37,389 nt of DNA from an uncultured Prevotellaceae bacterium (lineage in GTDB: Bacteria > Bacteroidota > Bacteroidia > Bacteroidales > Bacteroidaceae): assembly GCA_947166655.1 (NCBI GenBank), contig CAMVFC010000020.1, positions 1-37,389 of the forward strand, read 5' to 3'. A program made the position numbers and the translations under genes. Below the pieces are notes generated by a model. It had not been told where the DNA came from. It saw only the letters and a program-made list of their open reading frames with translations, and did no database searches. Below are positions 23,085 to 31,438 of this stretch, piece by piece; the first letter of the stretch is position 1, and every line of letters starts with the position of its first letter.

Positions 23085-24527
23085 TCAATGATTTGTCGCC
23101 TTAACGGCGGTGTGCGAGACGCGCTCGAGGGTGTAGCATCCCACGGGGTGACCCTTCATGCCCTCGACACGGCTGGGGAGAATGCAGGAGTCGGGGACAT
23201 CGGTGGCGATGGTGAAGTCCACGAAGGCGATGCTGTCGATGCAGCAGCCGGGTGCACGGTTGTATTTTTCGGACTGTAAGATGCGGAGGTCGAAGGGGCG
23301 GCAGCGCCGCAGCCCCTCGGCACGGATGTGCTCGAAACGGATGTCGCGAATGTGATTGTTGTCGCCGCAGTTGATGGCGAGCAGTCCGAGGCCTGCGGCA
23401 TCGTCGCCGATGATGTCGCAGTCGTGGATGCGGACGCGGCACAGCGTCTCGCCCTCGGGGTTGCGGTCATCGCCGTGGGAACCGATGTTGACGGGGTGCG
23501 CGACGTCCGGCCAGAGGGTGCAGCGGCTGACGTCGATGTCCTCGCTTCCGCCCCAGTACCACCAGCGGTGGTTGTAGAGGGCGATGCAGTCGTCGCTGGT
23601 GCGCAGGAAGCAGTTCTCGATGTGGACGCGGCGGCAGCACATGAGGTCGATGCCGTCGCTCCATGAACGGGCTGAGAAGCTTTTGACGTTCCTGATGGTG
23701 ATGTCTTCGCTCTGGCCGCCGAAGACGGTGTAGTGGGCGGGGTTGAGGACGGTGATGCCTTCGACGAGGACGTTCTTCGAGAAGGTGATCTCGACGCCGC
23801 GCAGGGGGTGGTCGATGATGCCGCTGCCGGTGATGCGGACGTTCTCGGCGTGATCTACGATGAGGCGTGCCTTCACCACGGCTCCGGGAGCCAGATAGAC
23901 GGTGCAGTTGCTGGGTAGCTTGATGTCGCCGCCTGGCAGGTCCTTAGGACGGTGTACGCCCGGTGGAAAATAAATCAGCCGGGGGGCACGCACGAAGACA
24001 TCCTGCGACTGCTTGCCGCGCCAGTTGATGGCATCGGGCGCGTCGGGCGAGGGCTCGTCTGCCGCTGCCGGGCGAGGGGCATTGGCGAAAATGTGAAGGT
24101 TGTGGAAACGGTCGCCGTCGAATTCCACGCTGAGGAACTCTGGTCGGCGAAGCGTCAGCTCTGCAGTGCTGTCGTTCAGCACTTGCGGGAGCAGGCCGCG
24201 GGAGCTGGGGCGCACACGCACATCGGGCCTGGTGCGGCCTGCCGTCTGTCGGTCTTCCTTCCGTACGATCTGAACGACAACGGGCTGGCCCATGTCGAAC
24301 TCGGCGAAGGCTGCCTGCTGCGGGCGACGCGTGTTGACGTCGCACCTCAGCACGGGCACCTCGTGCCACTCGCCTCCTGACAGGGGGCGCACGCGGACGT
24401 GGTACAGGTCGGAGCGCTGCGGGCCGTCGGTCTCGGGCAGGGGGGCAACGAAAATTTGTGCCAGCACGGCCTGTGGACAGGCCAGTGCAAGCACAAAGGA
24501 GAGTATGAGGAAACTGTGTTGTCTCAT
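23085..24527 (-). CDS. Secreted right-handed beta-helix glycoside hydrolase (GH28/GH49-like)
   Basis: This 480-residue protein has a signal peptide (to about residue 24), an N-terminal beta-sandwich (about 25-150) and a right-handed beta-helix. The helix carries WSDGIDL (Asp291) and TSDDCIAL (Asp312-Asp313). The spacing 291/312/313 equals that of the three catalytic aspartates of GH28 polygalacturonases (NTD...DD), while the N-terminal sandwich is more like GH49. VNIGSHGDD (347-353) takes the place of the GHG segment. It therefore hydrolyses a polysaccharide, plausibly galacturonan or a related chain, but the family is not certain. The start ATG 24527 overlaps the stop of the upstream lyase-like gene (ATGA), so the two are translationally coupled. 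Confidence 0.78.
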   Translation of the reverse strand: MRQHSFLILSFVLALACPQAVLAQIFVAPLPETDGPQRSDLYHVRVRPLSGGEWHEVPVLRCDVNTRRPQQAAFAEFDMGQPVVVQIVRKEDRQTAGRTRPDVRVRPSSRGLLPQVLNDSTAELTLRRPEFLSVEFDGDRFHNLHIFANAPRPAAADEPSPDAPDAINWRGKQSQDVFVRAPRLIYFPPGVHRPKDLPGGDIKLPSNCTVYLAPGAVVKARLIVDHAENVRITGSGIIDHPLRGVEITFSKNVLVEGITVLNPAHYTVFGGQSEDITIRNVKSFSARSWSDGIDLMCCRRVHIENCFLRTSDDCIALYNHRWWYWGGSEDIDVSRCTLWPDVAHPVNIGSHGDDRNPEGETLCRVRIHDCDIIGDDAAGLGLLAINCGDNNHIRDIRFEHIRAEGLRRCRPFDLRILQSEKYNRAPGCCIDSIAFVDFTIATDVPDSCILPSRVEGMKGHPVGCYTLERVSHTAVKATNH

Positions 24528-27500
24528 CTGATAATGACTTTTCGGTTGCCGATGATGTAGACACCTTTGTTGAGGGTGCGGTGTGTGGCCGTGGTCATGC
24601 GGCGAACGAGGCGTCCGCTGAGGTCGTAGATGCCGTTGGGCGTCTCTGCGCTGCGGACCGTGGCTCCGATGCCATCCGGCAGTGCTCCCTTGTAGGTGAG
24701 GCGGAAGTTGTCGAAGACGAGCCATGTGGTACCGTTGGTGGGCTCCTGGATGCCGAAGGTCAGCATCCCTTCCTTACCCACGGTGGCGTCGACGCTGAGC
24801 CGTCCGTAGGTGGCGCTGGCGGCCATCTTGTCGCGTTCGGCATCGAAGTTGGAGCCGGCACAGCTCTGTCTGACCACGGCCTGCTGGGTCTGTCCGCTGG
24901 CGGTGGCGAAGAGGTAGCCTGTGTTGCTGCCCTCGCCGTTGGCCATCTGGCAGCTGACGCTGTAGTGGCCTGCGGGCATACCGGTGAGGGTCTGCTGCAT
25001 GGAGAAGCCTGTCGAATGCCACGTCTCGGCGGCGCCGTTGAAGCGCTGGTTGCCGAAGGTGCCGGCGACGGTCCAGAGAGCCCATGAGTTGCCGTCAAAG
25101 GCGGGATTCAGGATGAGGGGGCTGATGTCGGTCTCCGCGCCGCCGTGGGCGCTGATATAATCGGCATGGAAGCGTTCGCGGGGGATGGCAAAGAGCTGGA
25201 AGTGGCCCGTCTCGTCGCCCGTCTTGTTGCAGGCCAGCTCCTCGCCGTCGAGGTAGCCGTTGGCGGGCGTCCAGAGGCCCAGCCAGTTGCCGGGGTAGGT
25301 GCCGTTCTCGATGGTCCAGGTGCTGCCCGTGGAGGCGAAGAGGAAGCGTGCCCAACTGATGGGGTAGGGCTGGTCGTGCGTGCGGAAGTGCCATGCGGCG
25401 TTCATCTCGGTCTGCAGGAGCAGTCCGTCGTAGTCGATGTTGCGCAGGCAGTAGCCGCCCTCGAAGGCTTCGAGGGTGAAGACGGTGGAGAGGTCGGCCA
25501 GCGGACTGACGGCAGTGCGATAGAAGAGGGCGCGGTTGCCGTTCTCCTTGCCGTCGGCCAAGTGGAGCATCAGGTCGGCCTCGTCGGCACAGAGTACGAA
25601 GTAGTTGCCGGCGATGGCCTCTTCGAGTTGCTCGGCCGTGGTGATATGGGTGTAGCCGTTCGTGGAAGTCAGCAGGTCGGTGTAGTAGGTGAAGCGTGCG
25701 TCCTTGAGTCTGATGGTGTAGGTGTAGGTCTGGCCGAGGTAGGTGGCGGAGTAGGTGAGGGGCGAGTCACTGGTGGCACTGGCTGGGACGCTGACGCTGA
25801 GCGTCGTTCCGTGGCTGCCGTCGCTCCAGGTGATGTCCTGTGGGTTGGTGCCGCCCGGCACTTCGAGTTCCAGGACGACGTCGGCGCCGGGGAACACTTC
25901 GGCCTGGGCAGCCATCATGTCGCCCCCGTCGACGCTGATGTGCTGGCGTGCCGGCACGACGTTCAGGCGGAACACCGCCTCGCTGACAGCTCCGCTCTGA
26001 TTGGCGTACTGGCAGGTGTAGGTGCGGCTGCTGCCGACGCTGTTGAGCACAACGACCGTGCCCGTGGAGCCGTTGTCCCAGAGGTAGTCGTCGGTCCAGC
26101 CTGTCGCGCCTTCGGCATAGAGGATGACACTGGTTCCCTGAAGAATGGTCTTCTCGTTGGTGGCTTCAATCTCGCCGTTGACGGTTATTTCCTGTCGCAT
26201 GGGGTCGGCCTGTGCGTCGCCGCAGACAGCGATGGCGAAGGCTGCAGTGCTCTTGGCGCCGTTGGCTGCGGTATAGGTGACGCGATAGATGTAGCTATGG
26301 TCGGCCTTGACGGTAATCTGTCGGGTGGTCTGTCCGGTCTCCCACTGCCATTTGCCGGTGTCCTTGGTGCCTTCGGGCAGCTGTGGAATGAGGGTGATGT
26401 CGGCGCCGTCGGCCGGGATGGCTGCTGACGGTCCGCGCCAGTACTTGTATTTCAGTCCGCCGAGGTTGGTCTGGTTCTTCAGCGTCTCACCTTTATATAT
26501 AATGTCGCCGCCGAGGGGTGTGATGGCATCGGCTTTGTCGATGAGCGGACGATAATTGACCAGAGAGGAGAAGCCCAGATGGTCGAAGCCGCCGGAGTTG
26601 GCGTTGTAGTTGCCGCCGCCGCCATCGGGGCAGAGTGCTGCGGCAGCCTTGTCGGCGTACTGCAACTTGACACCGCGCAGACCTTCGTAGTAGCCGCGGA
26701 TTCGGTCCCAGTTGGGGCGTCGTTCGCCCTTGCCGCCTTCGTTGGGCCCGAACATCTGCCAGCTGGCGCCTCGCTTGCCGGCGCAGTCGGCGTACTCGTA
26801 GGGGTACCAGGGGAGGTCGGCACCTGCGATGTCGGCAAAATTAAGGGCGCAGACGTACTCACAGCCTGCTGCGATGCGGTCGTTCATATAGGCGTAGAGG
26901 TCATCGCCCTGGTTGAACCCGATTTGGCAGATGTCCAGGGCGCAGCAGAGCGCCATGACGGTGTGCCCTTGGTCGCGTCCGCTCTCCTGCATCTGTCCCA
27001 GATAGCCAAAGGGTCCGCGCTCGTCGGGCATCATGATGGGGACGAGGTTGCCGATAAACTCGTTGCAGCCGTCGTTGTAGATCATGGGCGTCTGTGTGCG
27101 GTCCTCGACGAAGGTACCTTGGTGGTCGTACTTATAGAAGCTGACGCCTTGGTTGTACATGTGGACGTCGTCGCACAGGATGCCGATGGACATCACACAG
27201 AGCACGTTGCAGAGGCCCCAGTTGGACCAGTAGTGTCCCGGGCGTTCGCCGCAGTTGGGGTGGCGGAAGTTCATCCACGTGTCGTGGCGCCTCCGCAGGA
27301 AGTCGATAGAGGGGTTGTACCACACGCGCACCATCCATTTTTTGAAGCGCTCGAAGTCCTCCCGGCTCCAACCGTCGTAGTCGCGCATCAGCTCGGCGGC
27401 GTTGGCAAAGCCATAGCCATAGAGGCCGGCAGCGAGGGAGATATTGGTGTTGCCCGTGACGGCCTCGGTGGTGTTGCACCAGTTCATCAGCGTCTCCACG

Positions 27501-28792
27501 GCATGGTCAGCAAAGGCGCGGTCGCCGCTGATCTTCCACCGGAGTGCATTCTGATAGGCTACGGCGGCTCCGCGGGCGGCGTTCATGTAGTTGTCGCCGG
27601 TGAGGCCGCGCTGCACGGTGGGCGTCGGCCATGAGCCGGAATTGGCCTGGGCGTACTGGTTCGAGCAGAGAATCTCCCATGCGCGGACCATATAGCTGTC
27701 TTTCTTCTCGAAGATGAGTTTCTTGGCACGGTCGATGTCTGCTTGCGTGACGAGGCCTCCCGGGTGCACGAAGCCCTGCTGGCCCATCTTGTAGTCCATA
27801 GTCTGCTTGGCCGTGTAGCCTTTGGTCTTCTTGACGTTGGTGAGCAGTGTGTTCAGGGACGAGACGTACTCGTCGATGAGCACCTGTGAGGCCCTGTTGG
27901 CCTTCACCTCGGCATTGGCCCTGGCGATTTCCTCCTGCAGTTCCACCAGAGCGTTGGGAGCGTATCCCTCAGTGGCCGTAGCGGCGAAGTCTTGACAGGT
28001 CTGCAACGTCTTGACAAGTTGCGTGAAGTCGCCGACGGAGCCGTAACGATACGCTTCGTTGAGGGCGGCCGTCTCAGACGCCAACGTGCGCACTTCGGCG
28101 TCGCTGAGGGCCTTGTCGTAGAGGCGGAAGTCGCTGACAAGGGTTTTGCGCAGGTAGCTGTCGTCGGCGAATGGTGCACGTCCCATCCAGCAGTAGGCCG
28201 GGTTGGCCTTGAAGGCCTCTTTCACGAGGGGCATGCTGGTGTTTTGCTGCACGCGGCGTCCGTCGAGAAAGAGCTCGCCTTTGGTGCCACTCTGTCGGTA
28301 GAGCACGTGTACCCAGCGTCCCTTGTCGGACTCGGTGCCCACTTCCATTCCCGTCTCGTTGGCGAAGCCTCCTGTGGAGGTGGCCAGGCGTTGGGCGTTG
28401 AGGCGATAGGCCATGTAAGGCCCTGAGGTCTCGCTGTTGGCAGACAATTGTGAGAAGGACCACAGGAAGTAGCCAGCCCCCGAGAGCGAAGCATCGCGCG
28501 CCACACAATAATAGACAGAAATCGTGAAATCGCTCATTTGCCGCAGGAGCTTGCCGGAGCTGTTGGTCAGGTTGAAGTAGCCCGTGCCATTACCGAGGTC
28601 GAGCACGTGGCGCGATCCCATCTCGATAACTTTGGCGGGGCTGACAATCCTGCCTGTGATGCCCGAGATGTCGTCTTTGACGCTCGTGCCTGTTGCATTC
28701 TCAAAATCAAACCGTATCGCCAGGTGCTCGTCTTGAGCCACTGCAGCCGAGGACAACAGCAGCGATACCATGAGGTAGAAAAATCGTTTCAT
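24524..28792 (-). CDS. Secreted LamG / alginate-lyase-like / Ig / CBM multi-domain protein
   Basis: This 1422-residue protein has a signal peptide (MKRFFYLMVSLLLSSAAVAQ), a LamG-like sandwich (about 25-240; FTISVYYCVARD, GELFLDGRRV, FRLYDKALSDAEV), a helical linker with FIVAR character (250-325) and an alpha/alpha-toroid domain (about 335-760). The toroid resembles the Alginate_lyase Pfam group: HPGGLVTQADIDRAKKLI, MNWCNTT, HPNCGERPGHYWSNWG, NQGVSFYKYDHQG and GRDQGHT (605-611). Three Ig-like repeats, a beta-trefoil-like part, a CBM-like domain (FDNFRLTYKG) and a T9SS-like tail (GIYDLSGRLV...KGVYIIGNRKVIIR) follow. It probably cleaves a uronic-acid polymer by elimination, but the substrate is not deducible. 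It leads the minus-strand series and overlaps the next gene by 4 bp. Confidence 0.82.
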   Translation of the reverse strand: MKRFFYLMVSLLLSSAAVAQDEHLAIRFDFENATGTSVKDDISGITGRIVSPAKVIEMGSRHVLDLGNGTGYFNLTNSSGKLLRQMSDFTISVYYCVARDASLSGAGYFLWSFSQLSANSETSGPYMAYRLNAQRLATSTGGFANETGMEVGTESDKGRWVHVLYRQSGTKGELFLDGRRVQQNTSMPLVKEAFKANPAYCWMGRAPFADDSYLRKTLVSDFRLYDKALSDAEVRTLASETAALNEAYRYGSVGDFTQLVKTLQTCQDFAATATEGYAPNALVELQEEIARANAEVKANRASQVLIDEYVSSLNTLLTNVKKTKGYTAKQTMDYKMGQQGFVHPGGLVTQADIDRAKKLIFEKKDSYMVRAWEILCSNQYAQANSGSWPTPTVQRGLTGDNYMNAARGAAVAYQNALRWKISGDRAFADHAVETLMNWCNTTEAVTGNTNISLAAGLYGYGFANAAELMRDYDGWSREDFERFKKWMVRVWYNPSIDFLRRRHDTWMNFRHPNCGERPGHYWSNWGLCNVLCVMSIGILCDDVHMYNQGVSFYKYDHQGTFVEDRTQTPMIYNDGCNEFIGNLVPIMMPDERGPFGYLGQMQESGRDQGHTVMALCCALDICQIGFNQGDDLYAYMNDRIAAGCEYVCALNFADIAGADLPWYPYEYADCAGKRGASWQMFGPNEGGKGERRPNWDRIRGYYEGLRGVKLQYADKAAAALCPDGGGGNYNANSGGFDHLGFSSLVNYRPLIDKADAITPLGGDIIYKGETLKNQTNLGGLKYKYWRGPSAAIPADGADITLIPQLPEGTKDTGKWQWETGQTTRQITVKADHSYIYRVTYTAANGAKSTAAFAIAVCGDAQADPMRQEITVNGEIEATNEKTILQGTSVILYAEGATGWTDDYLWDNGSTGTVVVLNSVGSSRTYTCQYANQSGAVSEAVFRLNVVPARQHISVDGGDMMAAQAEVFPGADVVLELEVPGGTNPQDITWSDGSHGTTLSVSVPASATSDSPLTYSATYLGQTYTYTIRLKDARFTYYTDLLTSTNGYTHITTAEQLEEAIAGNYFVLCADEADLMLHLADGKENGNRALFYRTAVSPLADLSTVFTLEAFEGGYCLRNIDYDGLLLQTEMNAAWHFRTHDQPYPISWARFLFASTGSTWTIENGTYPGNWLGLWTPANGYLDGEELACNKTGDETGHFQLFAIPRERFHADYISAHGGAETDISPLILNPAFDGNSWALWTVAGTFGNQRFNGAAETWHSTGFSMQQTLTGMPAGHYSVSCQMANGEGSNTGYLFATASGQTQQAVVRQSCAGSNFDAERDKMAASATYGRLSVDATVGKEGMLTFGIQEPTNGTTWLVFDNFRLTYKGALPDGIGATVRSAETPNGIYDLSGRLVRRMTTATHRTLNKGVYIIGNRKVIIR

Positions 28793-28845
28793 CGTTCTTT
28801 GTTATTGTGATGGTAAAATAATAGTCAGTTTCCGATTTCGTAGTG

Positions 28846-28853
28846 CAAATATA
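28846..28853 (-). promoter_or_regulatory. Candidate -7 box of the polysaccharide-lyase operon
   Basis: TATATTTG on the minus strand lies 53 bases before the ATG at 28792. No TTTG is found at the expected upstream distance, which would suit a promoter that needs an activator. Confidence 0.45.
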
Positions 28854-28930
28854 AAGGAGAAAGCAGGATGGGGCAGTGTATCTATCCTCTCAAAAAAGGG
28901 CTAAGGGACGTCTAAACGCGGAAAAACACG

Positions 28931-28969
28931 ATTTTTGCATCAAAAATAGACGATTTTTGCATCAATAAT
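28931..28969. promoter_or_regulatory. Two palindromic ATTTTTG-CAT-CAAAAAT sites with 22-bp spacing
   Basis: The first copy (28931-28947) is a perfect 17-bp palindrome ATTTTTG-CAT-CAAAAAT. The second (28953-28969) reads ATTTTTG-CAT-CAATAAT with a degenerate right arm. Their starts are exactly 22 bp apart. They lie in the divergent region between the lyase operon and the AraC-type regulator, and the second copy contains the regulator's -33 TTTG. They are good candidates for operator sites of that regulator. Confidence 0.6.
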
Positions 28970-28989
28970 TATATTTTTGTGTACCTTTG
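28956..28989 (+). promoter_or_regulatory. Promoter of the AraC-type regulator gene
   Basis: TTTG (28956-28959) and TACCTTTG (28982-28989) are 22 bases apart; the ATG at 29018 follows 28 bases later. Confidence 0.65.
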
Positions 28990-29017
28990 TCCCCGCCTAA
29001 CCCCATCCTCTCATCGC

Positions 29018-31393
29018 ATGAGACACAGATTACTATCCCTCACTCTGGCGTTCGTCTCGACGCTGCTCTGCGCCCAGCACACCTACCGCCATCTGACCAT
29101 GGCCGATGGTCTGCCCTGCAACCAGGTGCGGCAGATTGTGGAGTTGCCGAATCACCAGATGCTGGTGGGCACGGAAGGGATGTTCAGCCTCTTCAATGGC
29201 CGTAACTTTACGGCCCTGGAGTGCAACCTCGACAGCCTGCGGCCACTGCCGTCGTTCGGCGGGCACGACTACCTGTGGCAGGGCGACAGCCTGCTCTGGC
29301 TGAAAGACTACTATTCGCTCTACCTCTTCGATGCGCGCACGCGTCATTTCCGATACGATTATGATACCTGTAAGCCCACGCCGCAGCTGTCCCATTTCAT
29401 TCACGAACACACCGACACGTTGGCGCAGCGCAAGCACGATTTTCTTTACAGCCATGCGCCGCTGTTGGACTCCATCCGTCGCGGCTCCAGCCTGGAGGAC
29501 GATTTCATCATGGCCTACTGCCGCGATAGTCGAGGTGGCCACTGGTTCGGGCTCCAGAACAGCGGCGTGCTCTATCAGCCCCCGACGGCTCATCCCCTGC
29601 GAATAATTCCCCTCCCGGACGACACGCCACGCCGCATGGTGGCCCTGGATGCGCAGACGCTGCTCGTCGCCGGCCTGTGGGGCATCTATCTCTTCGACAC
29701 CGAGACGCAGGAAGTCACCCGGACATTGCTGCGCGGCCATCTCTTCACGTCTGAGATGGCGGCCGACCACCACGGCCGTGTGTGGATTTCCACCAATCAG
29801 GGCCTCTATTGCTATTCCCAAGGCCAGATGCAACGCTTCAGTCGGGACAACGTCTCCGGCTTCGTACATGACTTCATGCGCTTTGCCGTCCCCGTCGACG
29901 GGCAGCGCCTTCTGGTCTGCAACTACATGCACAACCTGGGTTATCTCTATCCCAGGGAGCACCGCTGGCAGCTGCTTAACCGTCAGCTGCCGACGCTGGA
30001 CGCCTACCGCACGATGATCGTGGCCCAGCCACTGACCAACCGCAACCACGTCGCCGTCTGCACTCAGAACGGCTTCTTCCTGCTCGACACGCGGGCAGAC
30101 ACGCTGATGTTGCACCCTCTTATCCAGCAGGCTGCGCACTTCAGCCGTAAGTACAACTGTATGCTCCTGGACCGCACGGGCCGTCTGTGGGTGGGCACTC
30201 AGAACGGCCTGCTCCTGGTGGCCGACGGGAAACTGCAGCGTATCACGCGCGCCGACGGCCTCTCCAACTCCTGCATTCAGGCCCTGGCAGAGGACCCCTT
30301 GGGCCACGTCTGGGTAGCCACTTCCAGTGGTGTCAACCGTGTCCGCATCGACGGCTCAGACGGTCGGCTGCACGTGCGCGCCGTCACCACGGACGACGGC
30401 CTTCCGCCCGTCGAAATGATGGAGCGTGGCATTTGTATGATGCCCGACGGCCACCTCTTCCTGGCCTCCGCGGCCGGGCTCGTCGTGCTGCCCACCTCCG
30501 ACTTTGCCGCTCCGCCGTCGCCTCCTTCGCTGGCCCTCGTGGGGCTTGATGTGGCAGGCACCGAGATGCCGCTGGACACCCTGCCGCTGCGCCTCAGCAA
30601 CCGCCAGAACTACGTCGAGCTGCAAGTGTCCACCCTCGACTACGCCCATCCCCTTAACACCCGTTATCGCTACCGCGTCCTGCAGCTTTCCGACGGGTGG
30701 CACACCATCGCCGACGATGCCGGCGGCCGCCTGGCCACTATCCGCCTGAGCGCCCTGCCCCCCGGCCGCTACACCATAGAGGTGCAGGCTACGGCGGGCG
30801 ACGACCTCTGGGGCGAGACACTCCGCAAGACCATCGTCGTCCGTCCCCCGCTGTGGCTGACGTGGTGGGCCAAGACGCTCTATGTGCTCGTCGCCCTGGC
30901 GGTGATTGTCACCCTGATGAGCGAATACCTGCGCCGGAAACGCGAGAAGATGCAGCTCGAGAACGAGCAGCGCATCAACCAGCTTTTCGAACTCCGTCAG
31001 CAGGCCCGCCACCAGTTTGCCGAAGCCGTGGAGATCGACCCCGCACGCCTCGTCGCCGGGGCCGAGGAGCAGCAGCTCATAGAGCGCATCATGAAAGCTA
31101 TCGGCGAGAACATGGCCAATACGGACTACACCGTAGACCTCCTGGCGCGGGACATCGGGGTGAGCCGGGCTAACCTCTACAAGAAGATGCAGGCCATGCT
31201 CGGCATCACGCCCAACGATTTTGTGCGCAACGTGCGTCTGAAGCACGCTGCCGAGCTGTTGGACAAGAGCAATGTGCCCGTGAATCAGCTCTCGCTCATG
31301 GTAGGTTTCCAGACGCCCCGCTATTTCAGTCAGTGCTTCCGCAAAATGTTCGGCGTAACGCCGACGGAATACCGAGAGGGGAAGCACTTGTAA
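29018..31393 (+). CDS. Membrane-spanning propeller/Y_Y_Y sensor fused to an AraC DNA-binding domain
   Basis: This 791-residue regulator resembles the hybrid two-component systems of Bacteroidetes but lacks the histidine kinase and receiver. It has a signal or anchor at the N-terminus (MRHRLLSLTLAFVSTLLCAQ) and a periplasmic two-component-regulator propeller (about 21-520; repeated 'GLPCNQV', 'GRVWISTNQGLYCYS', 'GRLWVGTQNGLLLV', 'GHVWVATSSGVNRV' blades). A Y_Y_Y domain (about 530-610), one transmembrane helix (613-638), a coiled-coil segment and an AraC helix-turn-helix pair (686-791; VDLLARDIGVSRANLYKKMQ and VNQLSLMVGFQTPRYFSQCFRKMFGVTPTEYR) follow. It would sense a sugar in the periplasm and bind DNA while in the membrane. 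It is divergent from the polysaccharide operon it most likely controls. The start at 29018 is chosen because the signal begins there. Confidence 0.85.
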   Translation: MRHRLLSLTLAFVSTLLCAQHTYRHLTMADGLPCNQVRQIVELPNHQMLVGTEGMFSLFNGRNFTALECNLDSLRPLPSFGGHDYLWQGDSLLWLKDYYSLYLFDARTRHFRYDYDTCKPTPQLSHFIHEHTDTLAQRKHDFLYSHAPLLDSIRRGSSLEDDFIMAYCRDSRGGHWFGLQNSGVLYQPPTAHPLRIIPLPDDTPRRMVALDAQTLLVAGLWGIYLFDTETQEVTRTLLRGHLFTSEMAADHHGRVWISTNQGLYCYSQGQMQRFSRDNVSGFVHDFMRFAVPVDGQRLLVCNYMHNLGYLYPREHRWQLLNRQLPTLDAYRTMIVAQPLTNRNHVAVCTQNGFFLLDTRADTLMLHPLIQQAAHFSRKYNCMLLDRTGRLWVGTQNGLLLVADGKLQRITRADGLSNSCIQALAEDPLGHVWVATSSGVNRVRIDGSDGRLHVRAVTTDDGLPPVEMMERGICMMPDGHLFLASAAGLVVLPTSDFAAPPSPPSLALVGLDVAGTEMPLDTLPLRLSNRQNYVELQVSTLDYAHPLNTRYRYRVLQLSDGWHTIADDAGGRLATIRLSALPPGRYTIEVQATAGDDLWGETLRKTIVVRPPLWLTWWAKTLYVLVALAVIVTLMSEYLRRKREKMQLENEQRINQLFELRQQARHQFAEAVEIDPARLVAGAEEQQLIERIMKAIGENMANTDYTVDLLARDIGVSRANLYKKMQAMLGITPNDFVRNVRLKHAAELLDKSNVPVNQLSLMVGFQTPRYFSQCFRKMFGVTPTEYREGKHL

Positions 31394-31406
31394 TTCAAAA
31401 AAAGCC

Positions 31407-31414
31407 TATCTTTG
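31407..31414 (+). promoter_or_regulatory. Candidate -7 box of the fucosidase gene
   Basis: TATCTTTG lies 25 bases before the fucosidase ATG. The closest upstream partner is CTTG (31387-31390) at 16 bases, shorter than normal. Confidence 0.5.
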
Positions 31415-31438
31415 TGGCGATAAAAACAAAAACGAACT

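Noticed and set aside
25145..26428. 427-codon plus-strand frame inside the lyase-like gene
   Set aside because: Repetitive Val/Gly/Ala sequence without any family feature; opposite strand of a well-supported gene.
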